Assembly: GCA_026929865.2 (NCBI GenBank)
Contig: CM049395.1
Coordinates: 34,812,501 to 34,876,500 of the forward strand
From: Hyperoplus lanceolatus
Taxonomy: Eukaryota > Chordata > Actinopteri > Uranoscopiformes > Ammodytidae
Direction of reading: 5' to 3'
Length of the DNA: 64,000 nucleotides
Each line of letters starts with the position of its first letter. Position 1 is the stretch's first letter. The notes beneath the pieces are model-generated. The model searched no databases, was not told the origin of the DNA, and was given only the letters and a program-made list of their open reading frames with translations. A program made the translations under genes and the position numbers. This document shows positions 47,154 to 63,495 of the stretch, piece after piece.

Positions 47154-49785
47154 TAAGAGTTTAATGATGAGTGGATGGAGAAATGAGAAAGGCGTAGGGC
47201 TTTATAAGTCTCTACTTCCACATACTTGGACACTGTTACTCTTGTCTTTTTGTTGTTGTCTTATTTTTATGTTCGAAATGCATAAATTAATTTTTCTCCA
47301 GCATAGTTATAGGCTTACATTTTTAATGTTTTAATAGAATGCTTTGCAAGTTTCATTAACTACATTATTTGAAAACGTGTAGTACATTGCCTTGACACCA
47401 GAACCCTTGGAATTGCATTGCAGGTTACATTTTAAATGTTTTAATTTAAAGCTCAAATTAGCCAAATCTATCAGGTCATTTACCAAAGTTGACTTTCCCT
47501 TCAGTAGATAATTTCCTCTCATTAAGTAACTATTCATAATGAAATATAACCTTTGGTGTCAGGGTGTCCCCTTCAGTAAGTCGTATGGACGCCCCCACAG
47601 TTATTATGAGAAGATTTACTTCTCCTCCCAAACCCTTTTTAACTGCAAAGTGAGCTCCCTGAGGATATCAGGAGCCCATGTGTTGAGTTGACGGGTCCTT
47701 TTTTTTGTCAGATAAAGCCTCTTCCTACATGCACACTGTTTAAAGTCAATATGTTCTTATGTAATATTTGTACATCAACGATTCTGCAGACTCAAAAATG
47801 AACTCCATATTTGCTTGTTTTTGTATTTTAAAATACAATTTCTTTCAACAATTTGTCTGTTTTCACAGAAAGGCAAAATACAAATATTTTGTATCTTGAT
47901 ATTGGCATCAGCCGCAAGAATGTATGTCAGGCTGTAATAATTGATCTGATGTTATAATTATTTTCTAAACACTAAAATTGTAATTCTGAAAAGTAAAGTT
48001 GTTTGTAATTGTAAAGCCAGTGATGAAATGTGAAAATGAACACAAGCTTATTCTTGCTTATACAAAGTAAAACCAAATTTTTTCTTTGTCAAGAAGCCAT
48101 GTTTTATTGACCAAATACATGAACCTAGGACACACTGAGACAATAGGAAACCACATGAATGTTCTAGCTCTGATTCTCTGTCTCTCACTGACAACAGAAT
48201 CACAGTTTCAGAGTTTATTGAAAGCTGTGAAAGGAAAAGAAAAAATGTTCAGCCTGCATGAAGTCAACCTTATCACAGAAGCTTGCATCAAATATTTTAG
48301 TTAGACATTTCCTGAAAAGATGACGACCATTGCCCTGAAAAAGTTACTTACCTTTTTTGATTAAACGAATACTAAAATTTGCAAGTTAATCTACATGATA
48401 TTCCAGAGTTCGTTGGTATATATTAAATGTTTATAGTACAGTTTCAGATCTCTTCTGAGAAAATGTCTAGACAACTTCAGACATGGAATAGCTTTGTTTA
48501 GACATAGAACTCTGAAATAGAAATATTCTTTCAAAGTAAAACAGCCGTTAACATTTTCCTTTCCTCCTCATGCAAATACCCACAGTGAATACATCTAAAG
48601 GTGTCAAATGTTGAAATAAATATGGTCAGTATTAATCACATTTCCTGAAAAGCTGTTTAAAAAAAATAATAGATAATCATGAAAGAGGGTAACTGCATAT
48701 TAAACAAACTGAGGAAAAAAAAACGTATTTTGAAGTTTGGACACTTCTGTGGTCACAATCCCAAAAACTATAAGAAAATAAATTAGTAATAATGACATGT
48801 TTTTCACACAATAAAGAAATATACAATCACATTTTGTGCTGAAAAAGGATAAAACATTATTGCACTCAAACATTGACTGTCACAATAGGGAAACAGCATT
48901 GTTTCTGCTAGATGGAAAAACCTCACTTCTGTTCAATTTCCTCGTAGTAACTAGTAACACCAAATCAGCCATCATTCACCTGCATGATCACTGCAATATC
49001 TTCTAGGTTACATTTTTTTTTAAAATAAAGTAGTGTACTGTATTCACACTGTTATTGAAATCCTTCTGTCATATCAACTGTAAATGAATAATACCGACTA
49101 TGAATGATGCACAGTTCTTGTCACGTATTGAGCAATTAAAATCTGTCTGTCTTGTTCACACTATGAAGGCAACACTTTAAAAAAAGACAAAAACAAAGGA
49201 ACTACACATAGGAGCTTGGCGAGAGTCATGGAAACTAACACTTGAGGATGATTTGTTTCCTACTGATGTGAATGCATCATCACATGTTACAGTGAAACCC
49301 TGATCAACAGCAGATTTTAAAAAAAAAATTATTTGGGTGAGACACGGCTTGTCTTAGGGAATCACAAATACCGGTAACTATGGTAACTATCTGGCAAGAC
49401 ACACACACTATTAAAGATAATAGGTCCGTCAGAAATCAATGCCACTTTTTTCTCCACGGCAAAGATGTCTGCACCTGATTGTAGAGCGTGTGTTGATGCG
49501 TTAACTTTTCGTCTTTTGACCAAATATAGAAAATCACTTAAATTGTCTGCATTTAAAAGCATTGAAACAACTTCACAACTTTCAAATGCACTAAAAAGAG
49601 ACAACAAACCTGTCTAGCATCAACACACGTAAACTGTGAACACACCGGCGTTGTGTATTTAAAGTGGCCTGATTGTGTTTTGTTCCCCATTCAAACAAAC
49701 CTATATTTCATCAGTGTTTACAGTCTGATTTGAGGGCTAAAAATGGCACATGGTCCATACTGTATATAGTCTGTCCAGGTATCTT
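47154..49785 (-). other. slc25a44: intergenic DNA and slc25a44 3' UTR
   Basis: No gene is seen. Minus-strand AATAAA at 48103-48108 would end a slc25a44 3' UTR of about 1.7 kb. The rest is AT-rich and featureless to me. Confidence 0.55.
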
Positions 49786-53176
<3,391 letters not shown>

Positions 53177-54184
53177 CCTGCCCAGTCGTATGTGCAACCC
53201 CCCTCATCAGACTGATTCCTCCCTGAAAGCGTAAACAACAGTAAGGTCAGCAGAATACTATTTCACTAAGCATGGGTGTTCATTGATGACCTTGGAAATT
53301 GTAGTATGACATTTACAAACACAACATGTGAATAGTTTGACATCTAGTGGTAAACTGAGCAAACTTCACTTTACAATGTGTCAATCTGCCTTGCAACCAC
53401 TTCGGTAGGATTTCTGAATGCCCTGCTAGAAGTGCGATTTGCTTGAAGTGCTGGTGACTTCAAGCAAATCCTATATTGTTTTTGCTCATCGATATGAAAC
53501 ACTGGCATAATATAGGAAGACATAAATCTATCTCTGAAAGATGAAAAACCTATACTGCCTCTCTGTATGTCTCCATATCCCTCAACACTATTGTCTACAA
53601 ACCAAATCATCTGCCACATTTATCTTATGAGGGAGAATAGATTGTTCTTAAAACAGAAAAATCCTTCATATAATACAATTGTTTGAAAACACAGACTCCA
53701 AGGTTAATCTGCTGTAATTATCTCCTAATAATATGAGATTACAGCCCCCTGAAGTCAAGTGATGTATGATTATATCACCATTGTATTTCTGAGTGAGAGT
53801 TCAAAGGTCATGCTGAAGCATTGGATTGGCATTCTCACCTCACGCTAGCTGCATTAAAGAACCAAGGCGCTTTGGTAACAACAGTGAGGTGTGTCGGTGT
53901 TATTACACATCTCAACAAAACTAACAGCTAAACATCATTAGCCTCACCTGTTTGTTATTGGCACTGGTCAGAGGACACAGTGTCCGCCGGTGTGAAGCCA
54001 AGAGAGAGCCGTCGCTGTTAGCTAACAAGAGATATGACCCAACGAAGTAAGACAAACACTGGGGGTGGTAATGAAAATGTGTCCCTGCCGTCGCCTGCTG
54101 GATGTGTTCCGCTTGTGTAAGATGACAGCGAGCTAGCCCTAGCGTTAGCACTGATGATACTATGATAAGCAGCCAGGCACTTAC

Positions 54185-54440
54185 CTATTCGGACAGATGT
54201 TTATCACAAAACCATGTCCGTGGGTCAGACTTGAAACATCATGTTATAGAATGTGCATTTCTTCTTATCGTCATTCAGCTGCGTTCAGGTATTGTAACAA
54301 CAGAAGAGTTTAGCTAGCTCCCCTCCTAGCCGGTTAGCTAACAGTCACATTCCTTCCTGTTCCCATTCAAACGCCCTCTCGAACGATACCGCGTTCGGCG
54401 TCTGCGTGGGACCGTGACGTCACGCCGCAGTGCCTTCTGT
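54185..54440 (-). promoter_or_regulatory. slc25a44: slc25a44 promoter and non-coding exon 1, with consensus CRE
   Basis: A minus-strand splice donor (AATAG|GTAAGT) marks the end of a probable 5' UTR exon at 54185. About 230 bases upstream is a perfect TGACGTCA at 54415-54422, the CREB/ATF site, in a CpG-rich context. Confidence 0.6.
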
Positions 54441-54864
54441 CTTATTTTACAGCCTAGATAAGACCAATCAAGACTTGATCAATAGCTTGCCTGCAAAAAT
54501 TACCTACTTAAATAAATGTGTCCTATAAACAGGGAACACTGTTTCACCCTATTTCAGTATTTTTTTTTTATCACCAATGAATGTTAACAGGAACTTATTG
54601 CTATTTTTTATATGAATTTAATAGCTGTCCCCAGACAAATGTGCAACATCAAAACTCTATTCCTGAGATCCTCTGAGATTGTTTCCCCTTTGAGCATGTC
54701 TGACCTGTATGGGTTCAGTTTGGTGGGCCTAAACTGACCTGGTTTTATCTTTGTTTTATCTAGTGCAGCCCAATTTCTTCCCTAAATATCTCTCATTATA
54801 TTGGTCAATTTCATCAATCAGTTTGGTCCACCTGATTGTGTTTACCTGCTCGATTTAAGCAATG

Positions 54865-55085
54865 CAGCTCAGGGTTCACAAACGTTTGCACATACAACAG
54901 TTGTCAAATAATTTGTTTTATCTGTTTTAACAATTGATTTCTGGAAAATAAAAATGTTGAATTGATAACCAAACATCTGTTATTTCATATAAAAATACTG
55001 GTATTGATAAAAATTAATTAATAATGGTTAAAATAAATAAAATTCCAAAAGGCTCAAGGGGTTCACAAACTTTCAGGCAGCACTG
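54865..55085. mobile_element. right end of a mariner/Tc1-like element with IR/DR pattern
   Basis: The outer terminus reads inverted as CAGTGCTGCCTGAAAGTTTG, next to TA at 55086-55087. A second copy of the word GGTTCACAAAC lies about 187 bases inside (54873 and 55060), giving the two direct repeats per end seen in IR/DR elements. The opposite end is not found. Confidence 0.65.
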
Positions 55086-55096
55086 TACCTGCAGAT

Positions 55097-55202
55097 TAGC
55101 CTGGCTCCGCCCGCCCGCCTACTTCCGGCCAAATTTCATTTTCTCTTCAGTAGTCTTCTGTACAAATGAAATGAAGTACGATGGTCTGGTTGGACCAGGC
55201 TA
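55097..55202. mobile_element. 106-bp TAGCCTGG MITE with 9-bp target duplication
   Basis: Ends TAGCCTGGCTCC and GGACCAGGCTA, flanked by exact CCTGCAGAT at 55088-55096 and 55203-55211. Same termini as the element at 13961-14036. It inserted just beside the mariner end. Confidence 0.88.
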
Positions 55203-55308
55203 CCTGCAGATATTGGGTTGAATTATATGCTGGGCTGGAAGCTGCGTTACCCCCATCTGACCACCACGGGGCGGTAGTTCACTGACGGACCTGGACCGGA
55301 AGCGCGGT

Positions 55309-55328
55309 GCATCATGGGACTTTTAGTT
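55309..55328 (+). promoter_or_regulatory. THAP11/ZNF143-type motif, distal copy
   Basis: Reverse strand reads AACTAAAAGTCCCATGATGC, one mismatch in the core from ACTACAnnTCCCAnnATGC, the site bound by ZNF143, THAP11 and HCFC1 at many vertebrate promoters. It is 360 bases upstream of the thap11 ATG. Confidence 0.6.
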
Positions 55329-55530
55329 CTCTGTGGAGGTCGGTGGGCTTGATAACACCGCGAACAACAAAACAAGACAAAAACCAGCGAAAATAAAAAA
55401 CAGACTCGGTTTCAGAATAACTAAACGCTCCGTATCCTTTGAGTCGCGGTGAAATTCGGTGGATTGAGTTGCCGCACGAAGAAAAGCGTATCACTTTAGG
55501 TGGAAAATAAACAGGAAGTTGTTAGCGTTG

Positions 55531-55544
55531 TGGGACGTGTAGTT
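55531..55544 (+). promoter_or_regulatory. THAP11/ZNF143-type motif, proximal copy
   Basis: TGGGACGTGTAGTT matches TGGGAnnTGTAGT exactly. It lies about 145 bases upstream of the thap11 ATG, within its likely promoter/5' UTR. Confidence 0.65.
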
Positions 55545-55687
55545 CCGCTTGCTTGCAGGCCACTGTGGGCTTAATAAGAAACGCGTAGAATAACGAAAAA
55601 AACAATATTATAAAGCCAGAAGTAGGAGAATAAACAACACCTTATAAAAGTAAAGTTGATTAGAAAAGCGTGTGTGCAGCCTAGAAC

Positions 55688-56954
55688 ATGCCCGGGTTTA
55701 CGTGCTGTGTGCCCGGCTGCTACAACAACTCGCACCGGGACAGGGACCTGCGCTTCTACACGTTTCCCAAAGACACTGCGCTGCGGGAGCAGTGGCTGAG
55801 GAACATCTCTCGCGCTGGGGTGAGCGGCTGCTTCAGTACCTTCCAGCCCACCACGGGCCACCGGGTCTGCAGCGTGCACTTCGCTGGCGGAAGGAAGACC
55901 TACAGTATCAGGGTGCCTTCATTGTTCCCGCTACGGGGAGTGAACGAGCGTAGGAGCCGGCGGGGCAGAGGCAGAAAGGTGTCCACGGGGTCCGCTGTGG
56001 TGGTGCCTACTAGTGCCCCCACCTCCGGGGTCGTCTTAACCACCACCACCACCACCAGCATACTTGCCAACACTGCAGAGGGAGGAGACGGCAATGACAC
56101 AGGTGATTATACCTGTGTTTTTATTACTCAGAACTTTTTTATAACTTTCAGTATTTCATGAACTGTAACTGTGAATAAAGCCCATGTAAGCCCAAATCAA
56201 GAACATCCTTCTTACTATGTAATTGGGAAGTTAGTTGCATGATAGTAAGCATCTGAAAGGGTAAGCAATAATGATCAATCTAAATTAAATATATTGTCAT
56301 TTCAGTTATAAGTTTGATAAACTTTACAGAAATTTGGTTTAGATTAGGCTGGCTATGTTCTAGCTCTTATTACACAATAAGTGCATAATATAATTTATAT
56401 TGTATGTGTGAAGATGAATTATGGCAAGTACGTTTTTCTGCTGCAGTGGCAACGGTTTGCAGTGTGAATGCAGTAATTCTATATCTTGTCTAATGTCTTA
56501 TCTTGATGCAGGCGGCGAGGTGGCTGAAGACAGCATCACAGTGGTGCAGATCGGTCATAACGGGGAGTACCTGGGCACAGCGCGGCTGCCCGCGGCCACC
56601 GAGAGGACCTGTTTCACCGCGCCCTTAGATGAGTCTGACATCACCGCTGAAGAGGCCACCGTGGAGACAGAGTCCACTCTGTTGAACCAGACACCCGTGC
56701 AGTATGTCAGCGTCACGAGCAGCCCCCTGGATCACTCCTACTCGCTGACCACGGGCACCACCTCCGCAGAGCTGCTACGCAAACTGAACGAGCAGCGTGA
56801 CATCATCGCTCTGATGGAGGTGAAGATGAAGGAGATGAAGGCCACCATCCGCACGCTGCATGTGGACGAGGCCAAGCTGCAGGAGGAGCTACGGGAGCGC
56901 GACCGCCTGCTCTACGGGAACTCTGTGGCCTTCAGCATCAAGAAGAAAATCTGA
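55688..56954 (+). CDS. thap11: THAP domain protein 11 (Ronin), two exons, 285 aa
   Basis: Thap11 is a nuclear zinc-dependent DNA-binding factor that recruits HCFC1 and controls growth, mitochondrial and stem-cell genes. Exons are 55688-56102 and 56512-56954, joined in frame. The start [20 protein letters not shown] and [17 protein letters not shown] give the C2CH THAP zinc finger; [13 protein letters not shown] follows as in mammals. The HCFC1-binding motif DHSY is present (in [10 protein letters not shown]), and the C-terminus is a coiled coil ([20 protein letters not shown]). Mammalian THAP11 has a long polyglutamine tract; here that place holds a Thr/Ser/Val-rich linker with a TTTTTT run. 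It is head-to-head with slc25a44, about 1.3 kb apart. Human THAP11 is, as I recall, a single-exon gene, so the intron is notable. Confidence 0.95.
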
Positions 56955-57032
56955 TGCTTGATCGGTGGACACACACCTTCTATTAGGTTCATCATGTGGA
57001 GACGACCCCGTTACAGAGACACTCGAGACTAA

Positions 57033-57271
57033 AGGTGGAGCCAGCGATTCTGGAGGACGTTTGTCGTCATAATCACTTTTTGTGGAAATAAGTGAATATG
57101 TCCACATGATTGGCCACCTGTCTGTACTCTGTGTGTATGCTGAAAGAAAAGTGTTATTAATCTGTTTATAGATATGTAAACAAAGGGGCGCAGACCAACC
57201 CACCATAGCTAGCAAAATGTCTGTTTACATAGCCTAGGCTGTGTATTAACCCTGGAATTTTTTTCAGCACA

Positions 57272-57311
<40 letters not shown>

Positions 57312-57401
57312 GGGCAGGTAGCAGATTGTGAGGATATTCATTGATTTTGATCAACAGTGATTTTGACAACGTGTGTTCTCTAGAATCGCTGACCCTACCT
57401 G
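57033..57401. mobile_element. TTAA-type MITE, family A, near-complete copy
   Basis: Left end AGGTGGAGCCAGCGATTCTGG, right end (inverted) AGGTAGGGTCAGCGATTCTAG. The left TTAA has mutated to CTAA and the right is lost. It carries an internal (CA)n at 57272-57305. It may lie in the thap11 3' UTR. Confidence 0.8.
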
Positions 57402-60083
57402 AACGTGGCGCTCAAAGACAGCAGATCCAGCCCTATTTTGTATAATACTGCGAGCAATGACAATTTATTTTCAACAAGTAGAACAGATTTTTCGTAGGCC
57501 TTGTGTGAAAAAAAAGATGTCTGGTTAGTTCTAGTTGCTTATATTAGCCTAATAATAACGTTATGCTGATAACTTAGAAACATGCAAAGTCAACTACTGA
57601 CCTTCAGCCCAAATACAAGTTAATAACACATGTTCCATTCATTCAACAGACTCACAGGTTAGGCAGGCTAACACATTCATAACCAGACTGATCAGGAAGA
57701 TGCTCAAACATGCAAATACTGCCTTGTTGCATAGAAAGTTTTTCTTTTACACTGTTTTTATCTCCTGACTTGTAGATTTAAATGAGGAGGTTGTTGCAGG
57801 AAACATCGTATGACAGATTCTGGACTTAAATGTAAAGTATCCAAAGGATTTCTGTGTGAACAAAACACTATTTTTGACGCTTGTTTGGTGTAAGTCAGTT
57901 AATTAAAAACCTGCGTGACTTTATCTGAGCTGCCCCCTTTAAAGGGACATTATGATGTTTTGCCTTTATCTCCGTTGCTAAAGACATTTTGTGCAACCGA
58001 AAATAAAACTGACTTTGAATTGGAATTGGAATTCCTTAAAACTTGAAGGATGATTCTTTGAAGTCATGCATTAAGTTACATTTGTTCAGCTTTTGTTTTT
58101 ATGAAATCTGAAGTGCAAATGAAAACATTTTGTCAACATGATTTCTGCAACTTGAACATGTAGTTTTCTGTGTGATTGATTAATTGATTTAATGACAGGC
58201 TGCTTTCCTCTCGTCCTGTTCATGACTGTTTTATTCACTACAGGATTTGACATACATTTCAGACTTTTTGGACTTGGTCCGACAGCTGTGCTCTGCTCTC
58301 ATTTTTGAAGTAAATTTCCTTTTGAAATAGTGCTGATTCAGACTGAATACTTTTTTCTCATCTGGGAGGAACTCTTATTTGTATTCCTTTAGTAGTAATA
58401 TTTTTTCAAATTGAGTTGTGCAGAAAGTAATAAAATCTGATTCATATGAAATCCTCAATCATAAAAACTTTGGATGGGAACAAAGCCTCTACGTTGCTGC
58501 CTTCTTGTATTCACCTGTGTACCTGTACACAGATAAAGGTTATCAATGCATTTTGTGTATTTATTTGTGTTTTTCACAGATCTGATAGAACATACTGACT
58601 TGCACTAGAAACATGAGTGTGTCACTGTCTTCTGCAGGTTGAACTGTAGTCACATGTTGCAGTATGATCTTTCCCACTCTAGATGGCGTCCTGATGAAAG
58701 CCTGAAGAGTAGAGCTTTGGCAGCTGTGTCTTTGGCCTAATTTGCTTTATGTTTATATGTGTGTGTGTGTTTGTGTCTATCTGATGGCAGCTTGGATGCT
58801 CATTTGCTTGATTGTCGCCCGTATTAAGGCTCTGACGTGTCGAATGTTGAAGCCGTGGTGCAGGCAGCTGCTCTAGTAATGTGTAGTTTTAAACACCTAT
58901 CGTGATAATGACTGACATGAAACAGAGAAAGAGTGAGAGACGGAGGGATGGATCGAGAGATAGAGAAGGACCCAGATCCTAAGCTCATCTGGATTTATTT
59001 GTATTTATTTATTTTTTGAACTCCCAGCAGTGTTACATAATGCCTTTAATCCAGCGCTGTCCATCAAACTTACACGGCAGAGCCCTGTCTTCCTTTTTTC
59101 AATGGCTGCTCCGGTTTACTACGACATATTTACATTCAGGCCAAACAACAGCTCCTCGTGTCGCATTGTCTCGTCCTTTGAGAGGAATTATGTTATGTGA
59201 ATGAAGAGAAAAAACATTGAAGCGTGATCCTGTAATCCAGTGTTTGAGATAAGCAGCAGAAAGTGTATGATTTTATCTTGTGTTATTTTGAAAATTACAC
59301 GGAACAAAAATATGAACCCTAATCCGTCCTAGTCTTAGTTTTGTGATCTTGAAGATTCTATTAGCTGTATGAAAGTCTTATTCTTACTTGAGAATTTGTT
59401 TGGTCTGCATTTTCATAACACACAAACGAACACGCAAACACATACATTACTGACACATTTAAAGGGTTGATCTATTTAATCCTCATTAAAGTTATGGGCA
59501 TAACCTCTGTTGCCCTCATGAGGAATTCTTAGTAATTACAACAACACGGTTTGCGCATTTATATGATGTAATCCTTCGGTGATCGCACATGGATTTTAGA
59601 CATTCTGTTGTAATTCCAGTTTTTTTCTTAGCCGTAGAATCAACAACTGAAAAATGTATTGGGCACTTGTTGGGTTTTTTCCAAGCTCCTGTCCTCCAAC
59701 ACAAGTTTGTAAAAGAGTTATTTCGAGCTGAACAAATTTGTTTCAACTCGTTGGCTTGGATCGATGCTGCGCACATCTGTGAGGTAAGCATGTATCAAAC
59801 GCTGACGTATACTGAGCTCATACGGATGTTTTGACAAAGGCTTCATGTTTGAAAAATCTCCCTACGTCAGTACGAATGTATTGATTTAGACAGATTATTC
59901 TGCGGTTAATGGTTGTTTTAAGCCGGAGATTAACAATGGGTTACCATTTCTCCTGTGTCAGTCTACAGATGTGAACATGGACTTATCCTAATGCACAGTG
60001 TGGGTGTGAGCCATCTGTGGGTGGATGGGCGGACGTGGAGCAGCGGATTTGGAAGAGGAGGGGGAAGTAAGACGGAAGCTTAA

Positions 60084-60423
60084 AGGTGAAGTCAGCGATT
60101 GTGGAGAACGCTTGTTGTCAAAAACACATTTGTCAAAATCAGTGAATACCTGTCTATACTATGTGTGCGCTGAAACAAAATCTGGTGTTCATAAACAGCC
60201 TAGGCTCTGTAAACTGGTATGTAAACAATGGGTATGTAAACAAAAGGGGCCCATCATAGTATAGAGGGTAATGCCGTTTACAGAGCCTAGACTGTGTATT
60301 AACACTATTTGTTTTTCATTGCACACAGTACATTAAGGTATACAGATAAGGAGGAGATATTCACTGATTTTGACAATAAGTGATTTTGTGAAAAAGCATC
60401 CTCCAGAATCGCTGACTCCACCT
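60084..60423. mobile_element. TTAA-type MITE, family A, complete copy (340 bp)
   Basis: TTAA at 60080-60083 and 60424-60427. Termini AGGTGAAGTCAGCGATTGTGG and, inverted, AGGTGGAGTCAGCGATTCTGG. Best-preserved member of the family in this window, with AG-type ends as in Kolobok-class elements. Confidence 0.85.
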
Positions 60424-60964
60424 TTAAGTAAGGTCAGTTTACAGTAAGGTCGATTAATTGCATTTCCTCATCTAAATAACAGGGTCTGCGTGTGTGTTCA
60501 TCTTTAGTTTGAACTGTTTGACACATCACAGCATATATGACAACACTAATACAATCCCCTGCTGACCCTCAGAGCTGTATGCCTCTCTCAGAGCACATTG
60601 ATGCTATTCTCAGAGGGCGTCAGCATCTATGTTGGATTCCCAGGTGAGCTGGATTCCTACATCCGCTCTGGGACGTTATCCATCTGTCCACATGGAAAAA
60701 AAAAAAAAAAAAATCCTTCTGCCAATTCAGAACATGTTCCCTTCTACTATTATTTGTGACAAACTCATTGTACTTCCATTTTTTGCAGCAGAAACATGGA
60801 AATGTATTTGTATGTGATCACCAGTAAACTGTAAATGTTTTATTTTCATTTCATATTATAAATGTTGGAAAATACTTAAGACCGGAAATGAGAACACTCT
60901 AATCCAGTGATGCTGTCATTGGTCTGCTGCTTTCCAAGCCTTCCACATCCACACAGACACAGAA

Positions 60965-61142
<178 letters not shown>

Positions 61143-61365
61143 AGCATCCTCGATGCCTCTGCCTCCACACACAGTTAATCCAGCAGGATTGTGTGTCTCT
61201 GTGCATTGCTGTACTTTTGCAATCCGATGAACTCCCGACCGATGTCAGAGCACATCATATTTTAAAGCAGGACATTTTTTCTACTTTACTTTTTTGGATT
61301 TACAGTGAAGCTTCACATCAGAGCCTCTGGTTCAGAGGTGGGACTGTAGCTCCACGGGACAAACC

Positions 61366-61817
61366 ATGAAGTCCCAACAAGGAGCTGCTGCAATGCTGCT
61401 GCCCATCGCATTATGCCTCAGTAAGCATGTTTCTGTACATTGTGTGTGTGTCTGTTTGTGTGTTTGTCTGTTCTTTTCACTGTACATATAAGTTTTGCGG
61501 GGAAATACGTTTGCGTTTGCCTTTTCGGTTCAGTTCTTTTGATGTGTGTGTTTTAGTCTTTTCTTCAAACTGGACTAAAGTAGAAACTCAGGTTGATGGC
61601 AAGTGGCATGACTGTAGTTTTATGAAACAAAACAAACATAAAGCTCAATGAAGATAAGATGGATGATAACAGACGTTCCATTCAGCTTTCCTGAAACTGA
61701 GGAGAGAAAGGTTTTACAGTTGCACTTACCTTAATGAAATCCTCACTGACCCATCATGTTCTGATTGTCTCTCTCTCCTCCTGTGTGTGTGTTTGTGTGT
61801 GTGCGTGTGTGCATGCG

Positions 61818-61874
<57 letters not shown>

Positions 61875-62728
61875 CATTGTGCATTCAGTGTGCAACATCA
61901 TGTATTTTACCTGTTATTCTTCTCTCTATAATTGTTCAGTGCATTTCATGTTTGTTGGTTTTTCCAGTAAATGAATCTGCGCAGGACAAAACAGCTATTT
62001 AGGAATGTCACACTTGTGGTTGTGAGATGACAACAATGACAGCTTGTTACTCACGTGGACATTCTCTAAAGAACATCACAAAATCCTACAAAAAAAAACT
62101 GGAGTTAATAGAAAAGAATGCAACAGCAACAACGACAAAACAGTCTTAAATATATTTATATATGAATAACAAACACCTCGGGTAGAAAAACACAATCAAA
62201 TCTGTATGGCTGAAAGTATGGACATTACTATCCCCTTTAATTACAATGAGGGAGGAATGTTAATGCTACATCAAACAGTTGCTGCATCCAGTCTTGTGTG
62301 CACTCTGTCCTGATATGCTCCCAATCAATGTCTGACTTTGGTTAGTGGTTCAGGGAAGGCTTAACCCCGTCCAACACCTTTATGACAATACGTTGGGTGT
62401 AATCACCTGCTCTAGAGGCTGAAGGGGAGCAAATCCCTGCAGCCAGGATCCAGTATCTTGACACCAGAATAAAGGTTGATAGAGAAACCCATTAATACCA
62501 ATGGTTTTGGAGTGAAGTTTTTTTAACAATCATCCACCATGTGTTGTGTCTATGTACTAAGGCTACTTCTGGCTCATGAAACCATTCAAGCTAACCCCTG
62601 CTCACACCTGTGTTTTCCTCTGGGCCGATGGTGTCATGCCATATACGGCCAATTATTTAGACTCAATAATCCGACACATTTCCCATTTGACCAAAAGGCC
62701 ATAGGTCCGACGTTCTGTTTTTTTCATG

Positions 62729-62782
<54 letters not shown>

Positions 62783-63493
62783 GTATTTCATTTGTGCCAT
62801 ATTCGCTTCTTTTATGAAACAAAGCCACATGGTGTATACCTCAAAATACATTGGAAATATGTCTTGAGTATTGAGCTGTCAGAATAATTGGCCGTTGAAA
62901 CTAAGTGCAGTCCTCAACACCAACTTTCACCACAAAGTCTTTTTGTTCCAGTTCAGTGTTTAAATATTTTTCCAGGAACTCTTCAGTGAAGACTCAATCA
63001 AATGCCAGAGGGGACATGTTATCTCTGAGCCGAACGATGGCCTCAGGGCAGCCCCCATGTGGTCTCGTAGTCCTTCAGTGAATTTGGCTTTGAGGAGGAA
63101 TAATCCCTCCAGATGAATGGAATAGAACGTATTTCTATATTTGTTTTAATCCTTCTAAACATATAAACATTGTGCGTCAATCCAGAAGATGAAACTCAGC
63201 AAAATAATCTACTGATTTTATTTGTATCTCTCTTCCACAATTTGTTTAATTCCTTCTACACGCACATGCACTTCTACAAACTCACACTATACACACACAT
63301 GAATGATGAGGTTAACATATATTTCTCTTGTCCCTTCTCTAAACCAGGCCTGGTCCCGGTGTGTTACGGAGCAGCACTTCCTGTTCAATGCGGCTCCATC
63401 TACAAGAGTTTTGCTCAGTGTTTACTCTCACTGGGAGACAGTCTGGTGGAAACACAGAAAGACCCGAGCACGCAGGACATTGATGCAATCTGC

Positions 63494-63495
<2 letters not shown>
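61366..63495 (+). CDS. nrn1l: neuritin-like protein, first two coding exons (partial)
   Basis: Neuritins are small GPI-anchored, cysteine-rich surface proteins linked to neurite growth and synapse stability. Exons 61366-61420 and 63348-63495 join in frame. The start MKSQQGAAAMLLPIALCLS is a signal peptide. The mature region CGSIYKSFAQCLLSLGDSL then IDAICR matches the first half of the neuritin domain (human forms have CD.VF/IY.GF..CL..LGDS). Nrn1l rather than Nrn1 is preferred because, as I recall, THAP11 and NRN1L lie close together on human 16q22. The second half of the domain and the GPI signal lie beyond the window. The second exon ends at a splice donor that is itself the beginning of a GT microsatellite. 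Confidence 0.85.
61819..61872. repeat. (GT)n microsatellite in nrn1l intron 1
   Basis: About 27 GT units, preceded by an imperfect GT/GC-rich stretch. Confidence 0.95.
62732..62778. repeat. (GA)n microsatellite in nrn1l intron 1
   Basis: About 23 GA units. Confidence 0.95.
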
